A stretch of 64,000 bases of DNA from Clostridiales bacterium (GCA_003534295.1 DPDV01000013.1:1-64000); one strand, 5' to 3'. Counted from the stretch's first letter, positions 8,402 to 17,780 are shown. Translations and numbers: made by a program. The notes: generated by a model from the sequence alone, not told the origin.

Positions 8402-9325
8402 ATGGGAAATGAAATTTTTAATCCATACAAAAAATTTTCAAAAAATGATGAATCACAAATAAAAGAAGAAATTAATGTAAAAAAAAGTTTTGAGGAATTT
8501 AACTTAGATAACCTAGTTCCTTTTAAAAATCAACCGTTTAAAGTGTATTCAAACGATGAAATGAAGGAGCTTAAAGATTCAATAGAAAGAATAGGACTTC
8601 AAAATCCAATTATAGTTAGAAGGTTAGAAAATAATAAATACGAAATATTAGCTGGTCATAATAGAGCAAGAGCATTTAAAGAGCTCGGAAAGGAAAAAAT
8701 ACCTGCAATAATACAAGATGTTGATGATGATACAGCACAGATGATTATGATTGATACTAACATAGTTCAAAGACAAAATATGACAACTATGGAAAGGGCA
8801 AAAGCATATAAGCTGAAAGATGAAATTAAGAAAAGAAAAAGATATGATATTGATAAGGTAGAAGAAAATTTATCAGATGAAGAAAAAGAGCAATTAGCTA
8901 GTGAAGAGTCAAGACAGACATTTTATAGATATTTAAGTTTAACTAATTTAATACCTGAATATCAAGCGAAATGTGATGATGATTCTTTATCTGTAAGAGC
9001 AGGAGAACAACTTTCTAAATTAAATGAACAACAACAAAGAAAAATTTATGAAGCATTAGGAGATTCAAAAATTACAGAAAATAAAGCAGAAGAGCTAAGA
9101 AAATTGGCAAATACTTTTGATGAATTTACAGTAGATATTATAAAAGAAAATTTTAATGGAGATAAAAACACAATTAAATCTTCAATAAAGTTTACAAAGA
9201 AAGAAATGGAAAAATACTTTAGTGATTTTAAATCTATTAAAGAAATTAAAGAATATTTAATTAGACTTTTAGAAGAAATAGATGAAAAATCAGAAAATTC
9301 CCCGTATGGGGAAAAATATTACTAA
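8402..9325 (+). CDS. ParB/RepB-like partition protein
   Basis: 307 residues, ATG at 8402, preceded by AGGAGAAAGAGAGG. Residues about 30-125 form the ParB N-terminal nuclease-like domain: LVPFKNQPFKVY, MKELKDSIERIGLQNPIIVRR, EILAGHNRARAFKELG (GHNR replaces the GERR of chromosomal ParB). Helix-turn-helix segments follow (MTTMERAKAYKLKDE, SRQTFYRYLSLTNLI). Known: such proteins on plasmids and integrative elements help maintain the excised circle or regulate transfer. No ParA partner is present. It is the first gene of element B. Its last codons contain a CCCCGTATGGGG palindrome that resembles the att core. Confidence 0.85.
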   Translation: MGNEIFNPYKKFSKNDESQIKEEINVKKSFEEFNLDNLVPFKNQPFKVYSNDEMKELKDSIERIGLQNPIIVRRLENNKYEILAGHNRARAFKELGKEKIPAIIQDVDDDTAQMIMIDTNIVQRQNMTTMERAKAYKLKDEIKKRKRYDIDKVEENLSDEEKEQLASEESRQTFYRYLSLTNLIPEYQAKCDDDSLSVRAGEQLSKLNEQQQRKIYEALGDSKITENKAEELRKLANTFDEFTVDIIKENFNGDKNTIKSSIKFTKKEMEKYFSDFKSIKEIKEYLIRLLEEIDEKSENSPYGEKYY

Positions 9326-9475
9326 AGTAATACAAAAAAATGAACGTAATACTATAAATGGCTCGCCGTTTATGTGTTTCAAGCAATCTGTATTATTGCT
9401 TTCCTGCGTTAATAGTAATTAGCCTAATAAATATATCTAATAATAAAAATCAAACGAATAGGGAGATGATAAGCA
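9326..9475 (+). other. Spacer between ParB and the mobilization genes
   Basis: Contains a TAAATGGC-tc-GCCGTTTA stem at about 9353-9370 and an AGCAA...TTGCT stem near 9390. A 63-codon frame starting at 9358 has no ribosome site and no family likeness and is not called. Confidence 0.4.
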
Positions 9476-9958
9476 ATGCCCAAAGTAAAAGAGCAGGGCT
9501 CTTTAAATCGAAAAAGATTAGGAATAACTATAGATCCAGAATTAGATGATGAACTAAATAGATATATAATTTCACAAAATTATAAAAAATCAAAGTCATA
9601 TTATATTGAACAGGCTATAAAAATGTATATACATCAAGATGAAAAAGTTTTAGCAAAACAAATTGAAGATTCAATTAAATTTAATATAAAAACATTTGAA
9701 GATAGATATTGTAGAATCCTAGCAAAAGGAGTTAAAAGAATATATGCAAACACTAAAATTTTATTAAATATGCTTGCGTATATGTCTAATTCTGAAAATG
9801 ATGCCAGATTCTTATTAGAAACATTAAACGAAGCTGAAATTGATGGCTATAAAGCATTGAAAAATGGAATTATAGAAAGAGATATAGAAGATTTATTTCC
9901 AAAAGAAGAATTAATAAATAAAGCTAATAAAAAGAGCAAAGAGGTAAACAATGATTAG
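9476..9958 (+). CDS. Ribbon-helix-helix mobilization accessory protein
   Basis: 160 residues, ATG at 9476, preceded by GGGAGATGATAAGC. Residues 13-51 (RLGITIDPELDDELNRYI...SKSYYIEQAIKMYI) fit the ribbon-helix-helix DNA-binding fold. A helical C-terminal region (KGVKRIYANTKILLNMLAYMSN) follows. The stop overlaps the start of the relaxase gene (ATG at 9951), so the two are translationally coupled. Proteins of this type bind oriT and help the relaxase. Inference: it binds oriT or represses the mobilization operon of element B. Confidence 0.7.
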   Translation: MPKVKEQGSLNRKRLGITIDPELDDELNRYIISQNYKKSKSYYIEQAIKMYIHQDEKVLAKQIEDSIKFNIKTFEDRYCRILAKGVKRIYANTKILLNMLAYMSNSENDARFLLETLNEAEIDGYKALKNGIIERDIEDLFPKEELINKANKKSKEVNND

Positions 9959-11211
9959 TGGTACAAATTTTATAGATTTAAATAAAAAAAATAAAACTAA
10001 ACAGAAAAAAAATAGATAGATTATCAAACAAGCAAAGAGCTACAGTCATAAAATCACATATTAATTACATAGGAAGGACAGAAGGTGCCGAAAATAATGG
10101 AGAGCATAGTCTTTTTGGAACTTTAAATAATAATGAAAATGTATATGGAATGAAAAAATCTGATATATTAGCATATATAAAAGATAAAGTATCTTCAGGA
10201 GCGTATGTTTATAAAACAGTTATTTCACTGACTGGGGAAGATTCAGAGAAATATGGCTATACTACAAAAGATGATTGGGAAAATCTAATAAGAGCAAATA
10301 TAAAACTAATTGCAGATGAATATAACATAAAGGTTGAAAATTTAGATTGGGTAGCTTCTTTTCATACAGAAGAGAGGCACCCGCACATACATTTTGTATT
10401 TTATGATAAATCAATTTCAAAAAAAGCTAAACCATATGTTCAATATGATAAAATTAAGGAGAAGTTAAACTATTCCGTGTATAAAAAGGACATACAACCA
10501 TTATTAGACCAAAAGAATACCATAAAAAAGGAAATAAAGGATATTTTTAAAGATAATATTGATGAAATTATTTCTTATGATGCAAATAAAATATTTGGCA
10601 ATAAAATTGCACAAAATAGCTTAAACGAAATTGCAGAATTACTAAAAGAGATTTATGAGATAAAAGATTTAGAATATAAAACAACCAAAAGAGGATCTTG
10701 GAAAATGCAGTATCAGACTCCTGAAGTAAAAGAAAAAATAAGAGCTATAATTAATAAAATAATACAGTCATCATCACAAATAAAATCCGAAGTTAATTCA
10801 TATATAAATGCTTGCATAGAAACAGAAAAAATTAAAAACATAAATAATACATCACAACGAAGTAATATAAAAATGGAGCAAACTATAAAAAGAGAAACGG
10901 AGTTTATTCTAAAAAAGGTTGACAATCAAATTTTAGAATTTTTAAAAGAATCTAAAGGAAAGATTATGGAGGAACAACAAAAATTGTTTGAAAAGGATTT
11001 TGATAAGAAAAAATGTAATAAATTAATTTTAAATATACTTTCTAAAAAGATGAGTCACTTATTTATAAATATCAATAATGATTTAAACAATACTTTAAAT
11101 GTAAAAAAATATCTAAATAAAAAAACAATAAATTTATCATTATCAAAAAGAGCCAAAAGGGAATTTGCATTGAAGCATAGAGATGTTGGAACTATAGATT
11201 GGGAAAAATAA
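9951..11211 (+). pseudogene. Relaxase of the MobP type, frameshifted near its N-terminus
   Basis: ATG at 9951 reads MISGTNFIDLNKK... and stops at a TAG near 10017. The remaining protein continues one base later (RLSNKQRATVIKSHINYIGR...) and runs to 11211. The shift lies in a run of eight A at about 10005-10012; seven A would restore the frame. The body holds the HUH metal-binding motif (HTEERHPHIHFVFYD, about 10364-10408) and ends SKRAKREFALKHRDVGTIDWEK, a typical tail. Known: relaxases nick oriT and lead the strand in conjugation. An internal ATG at 10150 could start a protein that lacks the first 60 or so residues, including the expected catalytic tyrosine region. Slippage at the A-run could also rescue it. 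Confidence 0.75.
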
Positions 11212-11339
11212 ACTTGATTAAATAAAATCAAAAATTTGTTCTGTGTTCGCTTGAACTTCGGAGCAAGTTAATATATAATGAGATAGCATTAGCAATAAAT
11301 ATACATAAGGATATTAAAAATTATAAGGATGGCAAAACA

Positions 11340-11631
11340 ATGGGACGATTTGTAGAGATGAAAAATGAAGAGCTGTTTGATTTTATTAAAAATTACATAG
11401 CTGATAAAATTGAGAAGAATAGTGACGAAGTTAGGTATTCATACTTTGAATTAAAAGTAAAGATGGATATGGACGAAAGTGATATAGATAGATTTCTAAA
11501 ATGCAGTATAATTATATTGGAAGGACTTCGGTTACAGAGTTTACTTTACAGGATCAAAATTTGAATTTAAAAATGCAAAAAGAACTGTGGAAGATAATGA
11601 ACTTATGATTGCAGTAAAGGATGGAGAATAG
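11340..11631 (+). pseudogene. Small element protein of unknown function, frameshifted
   Basis: ATG at 11340 reads MGRFVEMKNEELFDFIKNYIADK...DRFLKCSIIILEGL. The frame is lost at about 11525. The natural continuation (GYRVYFTGSKFEFKNAKRTVEDNELMIAVKDGE) is one base out of frame and ends at 11629-11631. The joined product would be about 97 residues, with no membrane segment. It sits in the mobilization part of the element. Function unknown. Confidence 0.6.
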
Positions 11632-11632
11632 G

Positions 11633-11833
11633 ATGAATTTATATAATAATTTTAACAAACAAGAAAAAGATCTATTAGCAGAGGCTAATGTAACAATAGA
11701 AAATAAAGAATATTCAAAAGATGAGTGTAAAAATATGATTTTTAGTATAGTTGATTATGTAATGAATTATAGTAAGAATGACATTAGTAAAAATATGAAT
11801 AAATATAATGAAATCATAGAAAAACTACGATAA
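11633..11833 (+). CDS. Small hypothetical protein
   Basis: 66 residues from ATG 11633 (an in-frame ATG at 11621 also exists, but GGATGGAG lies better before 11633). Hydrophilic and helical (NFNKQEKDLLAEANVTIEN..., MIFSIVDYVMNYSKNDIS). No family recognised. It starts 1 nt after the previous frame ends, so it is probably co-translated with it. Confidence 0.5.
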   Translation: MNLYNNFNKQEKDLLAEANVTIENKEYSKDECKNMIFSIVDYVMNYSKNDISKNMNKYNEIIEKLR

Positions 11834-11924
11834 GTTTTATATAAAGTAAAATTTAATGAAAAAGATATATTATTTTCAAGATAGAGAAGGAAATGGGTTA
11901 TGGGAAAATTTAATATTTTGATAG

Positions 11925-11953
11925 TTGACAGGCTTTACATAAAGTAATATAAT
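11925..11953 (+). promoter_or_regulatory. Consensus promoter of the nucleotide module
   Basis: TTGACA (11925-11930), 17-bp spacer, TATAAT (11948-11953): a perfect sigma-A match. It lies at the start of the remaining nucleotide-metabolism genes. Confidence 0.75.
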
Positions 11954-11957
11954 AACC

Positions 11958-12260
11958 ATGTTTTTACATAATGATATGGGATTTTTTAGTGTAGTAACTG
12001 AATTATTGGCAAATTTATTAACTGATGATTTAAAAATAAAAATTAGTCCAGGGTATGTAGCTATGCACTCAAATTTTACACAAATATATGACAAAACAGC
12101 TAATATAGCAGATGAAATAGAAGAGTCAAGTGAAATTATTGATTTACAAAAAATGCCTATAATTGAAAATGGACAAGATGTATTAGATGATATATATAAT
12201 TTAGGTAGTAAATCGCCGAAAACAAAATTTATGAAATGGAGTATAGAAAATGCAAAATGA
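11958..12260 (+). pseudogene. Thymidylate-synthase-superfamily protein, C-terminal remnant
   Basis: 100 codons. NDMGFFSVVTELLANLLTDD...PGYVAMHSNFTQIYDKT resembles the C-terminal half of thymidylate synthase and its phage hydroxymethylase relatives: the RSND-like start, the helix with the ALLTHLIA pattern, and the GD-x-HIY-x-NH region, here AMHSNFTQIY. The first half with the catalytic cysteine is missing. The ATG at 11958 lies only 4 nt after the -10 box and has no ribosome site, so translation is doubtful. Upstream, 11854-11920 holds another short reading-frame scrap (KKIYYFQDREGNGLWENLIF). The stop overlaps the next gene's start. Confidence 0.45.
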
Positions 12261-12801
12261 TAATAAATTGATAATTGTTTGCTCAAAGAATAAAGCAAAA
12301 AATGAAGCTGTAAAAAATGTAATGATGCAATATTTTAAAAATTTTGAAATAAAGTCTTTAGAAACAAATTCAAATGTGTCGGAAACACCAATAGGTGATG
12401 AAGAGGGAATAAAAGGATGCCTTCATAGAATAAAAGATGCTATTAGTCAAAATGAAAATGGTAACTTGTATATTGCAATGGAGGGAATATTATCAAAAAC
12501 AACATATGGTAGTTTTCTTTGTGGTTGGACAGTTATTTATAATAAAGTTGAAAATGAATATTATTATGGATGTAGTGCAAAAATTAAAATACCAGATGAA
12601 ATTATAGAAAAAACTGATAAATCGCAACGATTATCGGAAGTTGTTGCGAAGTTTGTAGGAAGGACAGATGATGAAATAAGTACTATAGGTACTAATGGAT
12701 TACTTACACAAGGAGCTTATACAAGAACTGATGAATTTACAGATTCCATTGTGTGTGCTATAGCAACTAAATATAAAAAAATAAATAATAAGGAGAATTA
12801 G
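12250..12801 (+). CDS. DUF84 / YjjX-type non-canonical purine NTPase
   Basis: 183 residues, ATG at 12250, overlapping the previous frame by 11 nt. The pattern matches the DUF84 (YjjX/ITPase) family: VCSKNKAKNEAVKNVM at residues 9-24, SNVSETPIGDEEGIKGCLHRIKDA at about 40-64 (usual form: QP-x-G-x-E-T-x-x-GA-x-x-RA), and LYIAMEGIL for the D-x-x-VG-x-EGG motif. The conserved EGG is altered to EGI. Known: these enzymes hydrolyse inosine and xanthosine triphosphates in the cytoplasm. The neighbours are a kinase and a second house-cleaning enzyme, which suggests a dedicated nucleotide pathway. Confidence 0.7.
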   Translation: MQNDNKLIIVCSKNKAKNEAVKNVMMQYFKNFEIKSLETNSNVSETPIGDEEGIKGCLHRIKDAISQNENGNLYIAMEGILSKTTYGSFLCGWTVIYNKVENEYYYGCSAKIKIPDEIIEKTDKSQRLSEVVAKFVGRTDDEISTIGTNGLLTQGAYTRTDEFTDSIVCAIATKYKKINNKEN

Positions 12802-12805
12802 TTAA

Positions 12806-13423
12806 ATGAAACCAAGTATTATTACTATTTCTGGTCCTTCGGCTGCGGGAAAATCATTTTTAGTAGATGAAATAATACAGAATTTTCCTAATATTACAGA
12901 AATAATAGGCTTAACAACTAGACCTAAGAGAAAAGATGAAGTAGATGGAAAATCTAGTCATTTTATGACAAAACTAGAATTGGAACAACTTGAAAAAGCG
13001 GGGGAGTTAATATTAGTAAAGGAATTTTTTGGTAATAAATATGCCTGGTACAAAAGAGATTTAGTTAATACTGAAGAATTGAGAATTATCAATATTTCAT
13101 ATAAGAGTATAGAAGAATTGAAAAGAAACGGCTTGAATATTTTTTCTATATTTGTTCGTCCAAAATCTGAAGAACAGTTAAAAGAGGTATTGAGATTAAG
13201 AACGACATCAAGAGTTGAATACGAAAAAAGATTAAGAGATTATTATGAAAGTGAACAATTTCTTGAAACATCTAAACAAAATTTTGATTTGTTATTTACA
13301 AATTGTTACGATAAAGAGTCTTCAAGAAGATTGCTAAATTATATAAGAAATACATTTATTCGTGACGGAGATTATAGTAGAGGTGTTAAAAAGATAAGAG
13401 AAGATGATGAATATGAAAGATAG
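12806..13423 (+). CDS. Guanylate-kinase-like NMP kinase
   Basis: 205 residues, ATG at 12806, with AAGGAGAATTAG upstream. P-loop SGPSAAGKS (residues 9-17). The nucleotide-binding stretch TTRPKRKDEVDGKSSHF matches the TTR-x-x-R-x-x-E-x-x-G-x-x-Y-x-F signature of guanylate kinase except at the tyrosine. A lid region (RLRTTSRVEYEKRLRDYY) and full length are kept. Known: Gmk phosphorylates GMP/dGMP with ATP. The changed signature suggests a different or modified nucleotide substrate; this is inference. It lies 4 nt after the DUF84 gene, so the two are in one operon. Confidence 0.75.
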   Translation: MKPSIITISGPSAAGKSFLVDEIIQNFPNITEIIGLTTRPKRKDEVDGKSSHFMTKLELEQLEKAGELILVKEFFGNKYAWYKRDLVNTEELRIINISYKSIEELKRNGLNIFSIFVRPKSEEQLKEVLRLRTTSRVEYEKRLRDYYESEQFLETSKQNFDLLFTNCYDKESSRRLLNYIRNTFIRDGDYSRGVKKIREDDEYER

Positions 13424-13492
13424 CGAAATATATGATAAAAGTAAAAAATATGAAATCGATTAAAAAGATAAAAAGTTTTTGAGGTGATAAAG

Positions 13493-14098
13493 ATGAAAGA
13501 AATATTATTTGCAACAGGAAATATAGCAAAAGTTGATAGATTTTATGAAAAATTATTAAAAAAGGGAATATTATTAAAATCATTAAAAGATATAGATATT
13601 AAAATTGATGTAGATGAAAATGGAAAAACAGCAATAGAAAATGCAACAATAAAAGCAAAAGCATATTATGACGCAACTAAAATAACTACTATGGCTATGG
13701 ATGATACAATGTATATAGAAGGTATTCCAGAAGATAAACAACCAGGAGTTTTTGTAAGAAGGATAAATGGCAAAAGATTAAATGATGAAGAAATGATTGA
13801 CTATTATACTAATCTTGTAAAAACATACGGTAAAGATGGAAAATTAAATACAAAATGGATATTAGGTATGGTAATTATAAAAGATGGTGAAATTTCAACT
13901 TATACAGGGGTTACAAATGAATATTATTTGGTGGATGAGCCTGCTAAAGATATAAAAGAAGGTTATCCATTGAGCTCAATATTAATAAATAAAAAGCTTA
14001 ATAAGTATGATATATATTTGACAGAAGAAGATATGAAAATTGGTCAAGCTGATGATAGTGATTTTATTAATTTTATTGAAAACGTTATCAATAAATAA
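13493..14098 (+). CDS. Ham1/RdgB-like NTP pyrophosphatase
   Basis: 201 residues from ATG 13493, chosen for GAGGTG 6 nt upstream (the frame opens at 13484). ILFATGNIAKVDRFYE is the family's opening T/S-x-N-x-x-K loop. IDENGKTAIENATIKAKAYY matches the E-x-G-x-T-F-x-E-NA-x-x-KA motif, and MAMDDTMYIEGIPEDKQPGVFVRR matches the DDSGL-x-V-x-x-L...PG-x-x-SAR segment. Known: RdgB/Ham1 enzymes cleave dITP, dXTP and other odd NTPs to NMP and pyrophosphate. Having two unrelated house-cleaning NTPases beside a kinase is unusual. A 16-codon frame at 13411-13461 between this gene and the kinase is too short to call. Confidence 0.75.
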   Translation: MKEILFATGNIAKVDRFYEKLLKKGILLKSLKDIDIKIDVDENGKTAIENATIKAKAYYDATKITTMAMDDTMYIEGIPEDKQPGVFVRRINGKRLNDEEMIDYYTNLVKTYGKDGKLNTKWILGMVIIKDGEISTYTGVTNEYYLVDEPAKDIKEGYPLSSILINKKLNKYDIYLTEEDMKIGQADDSDFINFIENVINK

Positions 14099-14136
14099 AA
14101 AATCTAAAATAGAATGATGAGGATATAAATTATAAA

Positions 14137-14820
14137 ATGGATATAACAGAAAATATTGAGAATATAATAGAAGAGCCTATACACGGTAGAAAATTTTATA
14201 CAGATGATAATATAATCACACTAAAAAGAAAATTAATTGAAATATATGAAAGAATAAATTTAGAGAAGCTTGAAGAAAAGGATATAATAAAATATATTGG
14301 CGATTTTGTAAAAAATAATGTAAAATATAAGAAATCATATTTTGATAGTTTTACAGGAAAAGTAGAAAAATTTGATTATAGTGATGTTAAGTATAGAACT
14401 GCATATGGGGCACTTGTTGAAGGAGAAGCAATGTGTGCTGGATATGCCGAAGCTATTAGAATTTTACTTAGTTTGTATAATATTAAAAGTTTTACAATTT
14501 TATCAAAACTTCCATTAGAGCGAAAAAAATTATTACATTATGTTGTTGCTATAAAGTGCAATTGTGATGGAGAGTATATTATATTAGATCCTGAAAGCGA
14601 GCAGTATTGTGAAAAAAATAAAATTGATTATGAAGAATATAAAGAAAAATGTATATATATGCTTTCAGATAAAATATTTACAAATAATGTTTTAGGAAAA
14701 GATGGAGCAGGAATGCTTGCAGAAGAATATTAAAAAAATATTGAAATACCTAGAGTAATAGGAACTAAAAAAATAGAAAATTTGATAGAAAATATCGAAA
14801 AGATGGATAGTGTATGTAGA
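14137..14820 (+). pseudogene. Transglutaminase-like protein with a premature stop
   Basis: ATG at 14137. 198 codons to TAA at 14731-14733, after which the same frame continues (KNIEIPRVIGTKKIENLIENI) to TAG/TAA-bounded 14818-14820. The triad of a transglutaminase-like fold is visible: Cys in GEAMCAGYAEAIRILL, His in LLHYVVAI and Asp in IILDPESE. The catalytic core is complete without the tail, so the 198-residue form could still be active. It could act as a protease or an amide-forming enzyme. It ends the nucleotide module, and no operon partner follows. Confidence 0.6.
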
Positions 14821-14823
14821 TAA

Positions 14824-15129
14824 TATTTTTATAAAATTTTACATAAAAGGAGTTATACTCTTAGTTTCTCGAATGAGGACGAAGCAAAAAAATTCGAGAG
14901 TGAGCTCAATGCTACGCAGGTCGATTTTTGGAAAAATGGCAGAGATAATGCTGTAAGAAGAAAGTCGATGCATGCAGACCCGTTGGATTGTTCCGTTAGT
15001 GTGAATTTTGACACTGCCAACTGCACTGAAAAGTGGTCTTTCAAGGTCGCTCTGGCAAATGTCGATGAGATGAATCAGTTTTTTGCTGATCTCAAGTTCG
15101 CACTGTGGGGACCGATGCCGAGTATTTAA
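14824..15129 (+). pseudogene. GC-richer foreign coding fragment, start lost
   Basis: Open frame of about 100 codons ending at TAA 15127-15129. Readable as LSFSNEDEAKKFESELNA..., later SVNFDTANCTEKWSFKVALANV and ALWGPMPSI. The base composition is clearly richer in G and C than everything around it, and codons such as CTC, GGC and CTG are used, unlike the neighbours. AAAAGGAG at 14846-14852 would be a ribosome site, but no start codon follows it; the first in-frame ATG is far inside. No family recognised. It looks like the tail of a gene imported from a different genome. Confidence 0.5.
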
Positions 15130-15168
15130 CCTGAAATGACGCGTTTGCTAGTGCGTCAAGGAAAAAAG

Positions 15169-15212
15169 AAAGCGTATGGGAGTTACATAACTTCCGTACG
15201 TTTCTTTTTTTA
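15169..15212 (+). terminator. Terminator after the GC-richer fragment
   Basis: Stem of about 16 pairs (AAAGCGTATGGGAGTTA with TAACTTCCGTACGTTT, one bulge and G:T pairs) plus a T-run. A second small stem, GACGC...GCGTC, precedes it at about 15138. The rest of 15213-15340 is AT-rich with no feature seen. Confidence 0.8.
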
Positions 15213-15340
15213 TTTAGAGAAAAAATAAAAATATTATAATTCAATGAAAGAACTTTGATATGTTAGATAAAACTAATAAAAAACATTTCAAAATTCTTTC
15301 ATTGTTTTTCTAAAAAAATAAAATATAATGGTATTATGAA

Positions 15341-15382
15341 AATGAAGAGGTCTAAAAACGGACTTCTTCATTTTTATTTTTT
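15341..15382 (+). terminator. Hairpin with T-run just before the surface-protein gene
   Basis: AATGAAGAGGTC / GACTTCTTCATT stem followed by TTTTATTTTTTT, 20-30 nt before the start codon. It may terminate upstream transcripts or attenuate the surface-protein gene. Confidence 0.65.
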
Positions 15383-15406
15383 TAAAAAATGAAGGAGGTT
15401 GCAAAT

Positions 15407-16602
15407 ATGAAAAGAAAAATTATAGCAAAAGTAATTATGATGTTTGGTATTGTATTACTATTAACAATTAATTCATCAAATATTGCAAAAGCAGATACTA
15501 CAACAATACAGTATGATGGAAAAATAACATATGGATCTTCAACGGTTGGCTCATTCTATGTTGATGGAAAAAGGGCTTTTTGTATGGATCATAGTAAGCT
15601 AAGTCCATCTAGTGGTACTGTAGCTGAAACTAGCATATATTCAGATTCAAATGTGGTAAAATGCTTGTATTATGGTTGGGAAGGTGTTGAAGTCTGGTCA
15701 GGATTTAACGGTAATAGTAATTATGGTATAGTCGCTACAACTTTAGCATTAGATCACTATGTAAATGGAAGCAATAAGACTGTAGCAAAAGATTTTATTG
15801 CATTTTTAGATTCAGCTCCAATACCAAAAGAATCATTAGAATTTACTACAAAAGATCTTGAAGCTAAAATTCAAGATGGAAAACAAGTAACAGAACAAAC
15901 TACAGTTATGGGAACAACAGGAATAACTTTAAAATTTGATATACCAAATGATGTTACTATTGTATGTGACAGTGGTAATTGGTCAAAAACAGGAGGTACA
16001 GTGGAAGTTAGTAATGGAGATTTAATTCATTTTGAAGCTCCAATTACAAAGACAGGTACTTGGTCATCTTCACAAATACCAAACTCATATATATTAAATG
16101 CAATATTAGCTCAAACAAGTGATTCAGGATTACAAAGATTAGTAAGACTTGGGAAAAAAGATCCTACAACATATACAAGTATATCTATTAATTTTATAAG
16201 TACAGGTGCTTTTGAAATCCACAAAACAGATAGTGAAACTGGTAATGGGATAAAAGATACTGTGTATACTGTAAAAAATTTTTCAGGAGAGCTAGTTGGA
16301 AAAATTAAAACAGATGAAAATGGATATGGAACTTTAGAAGGATTATATGCAGGCAACTATACTTTAAATGAAGAAAATTCAAATGAAAATTATATAAAGG
16401 CAACAAGTGATGTAAATAGTGAGATTACAGCAGGAGAAACAACAAAATTGGAATTAACTAATGAGCATAAAAAAGGAAACTTAAAGATATACAAAGTAGA
16501 TAAAGATAACAATAGAGTTGTACTTGGAAATGTGCAATTTGACCTATATTCAGAGGAGCTACAAAAAGTTATTGGAACATATACAACTGACGTAAATTGT
16601 AA
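15407..16602 (+). pseudogene. Thioester-domain / SpaA-type surface protein, truncated by an IS21 remnant
   Basis: ATG at 15407 is preferred because GGAGG lies 9 nt upstream; the frame opens at 15389. A signal peptide (residues 1-29, ending NIAKA-DTT) is followed by a thioester-type adhesion domain (GKRAFCMDHSK holds the reactive cysteine). Two SpaA/Cna_B-like modules come next (FEIHKTDSETGNGIKDTVYTV..., GNLKIYKVDKDNNRVVLGNVQFDLY). Known: thioester adhesins bind host amines covalently and are sortase-anchored. Here the frame runs into IS21 sequence at about 16600 (CNKFYL then stop), so the last module and cell-wall anchor are separated from the gene. A decayed sorting signal lies at 17781-17924. 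Confidence 0.8.
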
Positions 16603-17684
16603 TAAATTTTACTTGTAACATTAAGTCCAACTAAATATTCTGGGACAGAGTAAAAATTATTTTCTATTTGTACAAAGCTGTATTTATTAACTAGACTCTT
16701 TCTAATATTAGCTAATTCTAAAGGTGGCTTAGTCGGTTTTAAATTTCTTTTTTCTTCTTCAATTTTACTGTTTTCATTAAGTTTCATAAGTCGACTTTCC
16801 ATATATTCAATTACGGAATCTTCTGAAGGAAACTTGTAATTTTCAGCAAATATCTTATTTCTTAAATACTTTACACTACCTTCAACATAACCTTTTTCAT
16901 TGCCACTAAATGCATTTGTTACATTAATGTCAAAACCATAATATATGCTCATTTTTACTAAATCCTCATTTAATTCTTTTTCGCTTTTTCCAATAAATTT
17001 AGAAACTACATTTCTCATATTATCGTAAACAACTTCTTTCTAAACACCTCCAATCATTTCAAAAAATTTAACATGAGAATCTAAAAATACATCTTTTTTA
17101 CAGTTATCATAAAGATAGCACCATCTAAAATTTCCAGCAGGACTGGATAAAACAGCTATGTAATATCTTTTCAAAACACCATTTATTACAAGTTTAACTT
17201 CACCAAAATCATATTCTAATCTATCTCCAAATTCATAATCCTGTTTAATGAAACATTCATTACCAGATTGTTTAAATTTCCTAATCTCTAATATCACTGA
17301 AGAATAACTTACATCAAACCCTAGCCTTTTAAGTAATTCATAAATTTGTTGTTTTGTTAAAGCTTATTTATTTGTTCCAAGAACCTTACATTTATTTTCT
17401 TCATCTTTTAAAATATTTTCTAATGCTTAAAAAAAATCTGGTGTTAATTTTCTTCTAACTCTTGAAACAGAATTATATTTAGGTTTGGAAACAATGTCCT
17501 CTTGAATTCTTAAAATATTAGTTGAATTAGTTTCATTGTCTAATTTACTTAAATTTTCTTTATATTCATTCCAATATTTATTTACGGTTTTTTTATCAAT
17601 TCCTAAAGATTTAGCAACAGATCTATTAGATAATCCTTTTTCCTTTAATTTTAATATTGCTGATAAATCCATAAAATTTTTCAT
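16597..17684 (-). pseudogene. istA: IS21-family transposase (IstA) remnant
   Basis: On the minus strand from ATG 17684. The N-terminal helix-turn-helix (LSAILKLKEKGLSNRSVAKSLGI), central integrase core (DRLEYDFGEVKLVI..., PAGNFRWCYLYDNCKK) and C-terminal part (FSGNEKGYVEGSVKYLRNKIF, NNFYSVPEYLVGLNVTSKIYY) are spread over three blocks. A frameshift at the T-run near 17425 and in-frame stops near 17365 and 17040 break the gene. The partner ATPase istB is absent. It inserted into the surface-protein gene and then decayed. The outer side, around 17730-17780, carries a repeated GTGG/CCAC stem that may be the IS end. Confidence 0.85.
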
Positions 17685-17780
17685 CTCCCTCAACCTCCAA
17701 ATATATTTAAACATATATTTGAAGTTATGTAAAAAAGTGGTCCGTTTTTCAATTATTATTAATTGAATTTTTGGTCCACT

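Noticed and set aside
8194..8430. Minus-strand frame of 78 codons across the A/B junction
   Set aside because: It spans the att core, has no ribosome site and looks like the chance antisense reading that also appears at the left ends of A and C.
9358..9549. 63-codon frame overlapping the start of the ribbon-helix-helix gene
   Set aside because: No ribosome site or family likeness; the overlapping gene with GGGAGATGATAAGC before its start is clearly real.
14853..15044. Minus-strand frame in the GC-richer segment
   Set aside because: It is the mirror of the plus-strand frame that continues to a stop followed by a strong terminator; the plus reading is favoured.
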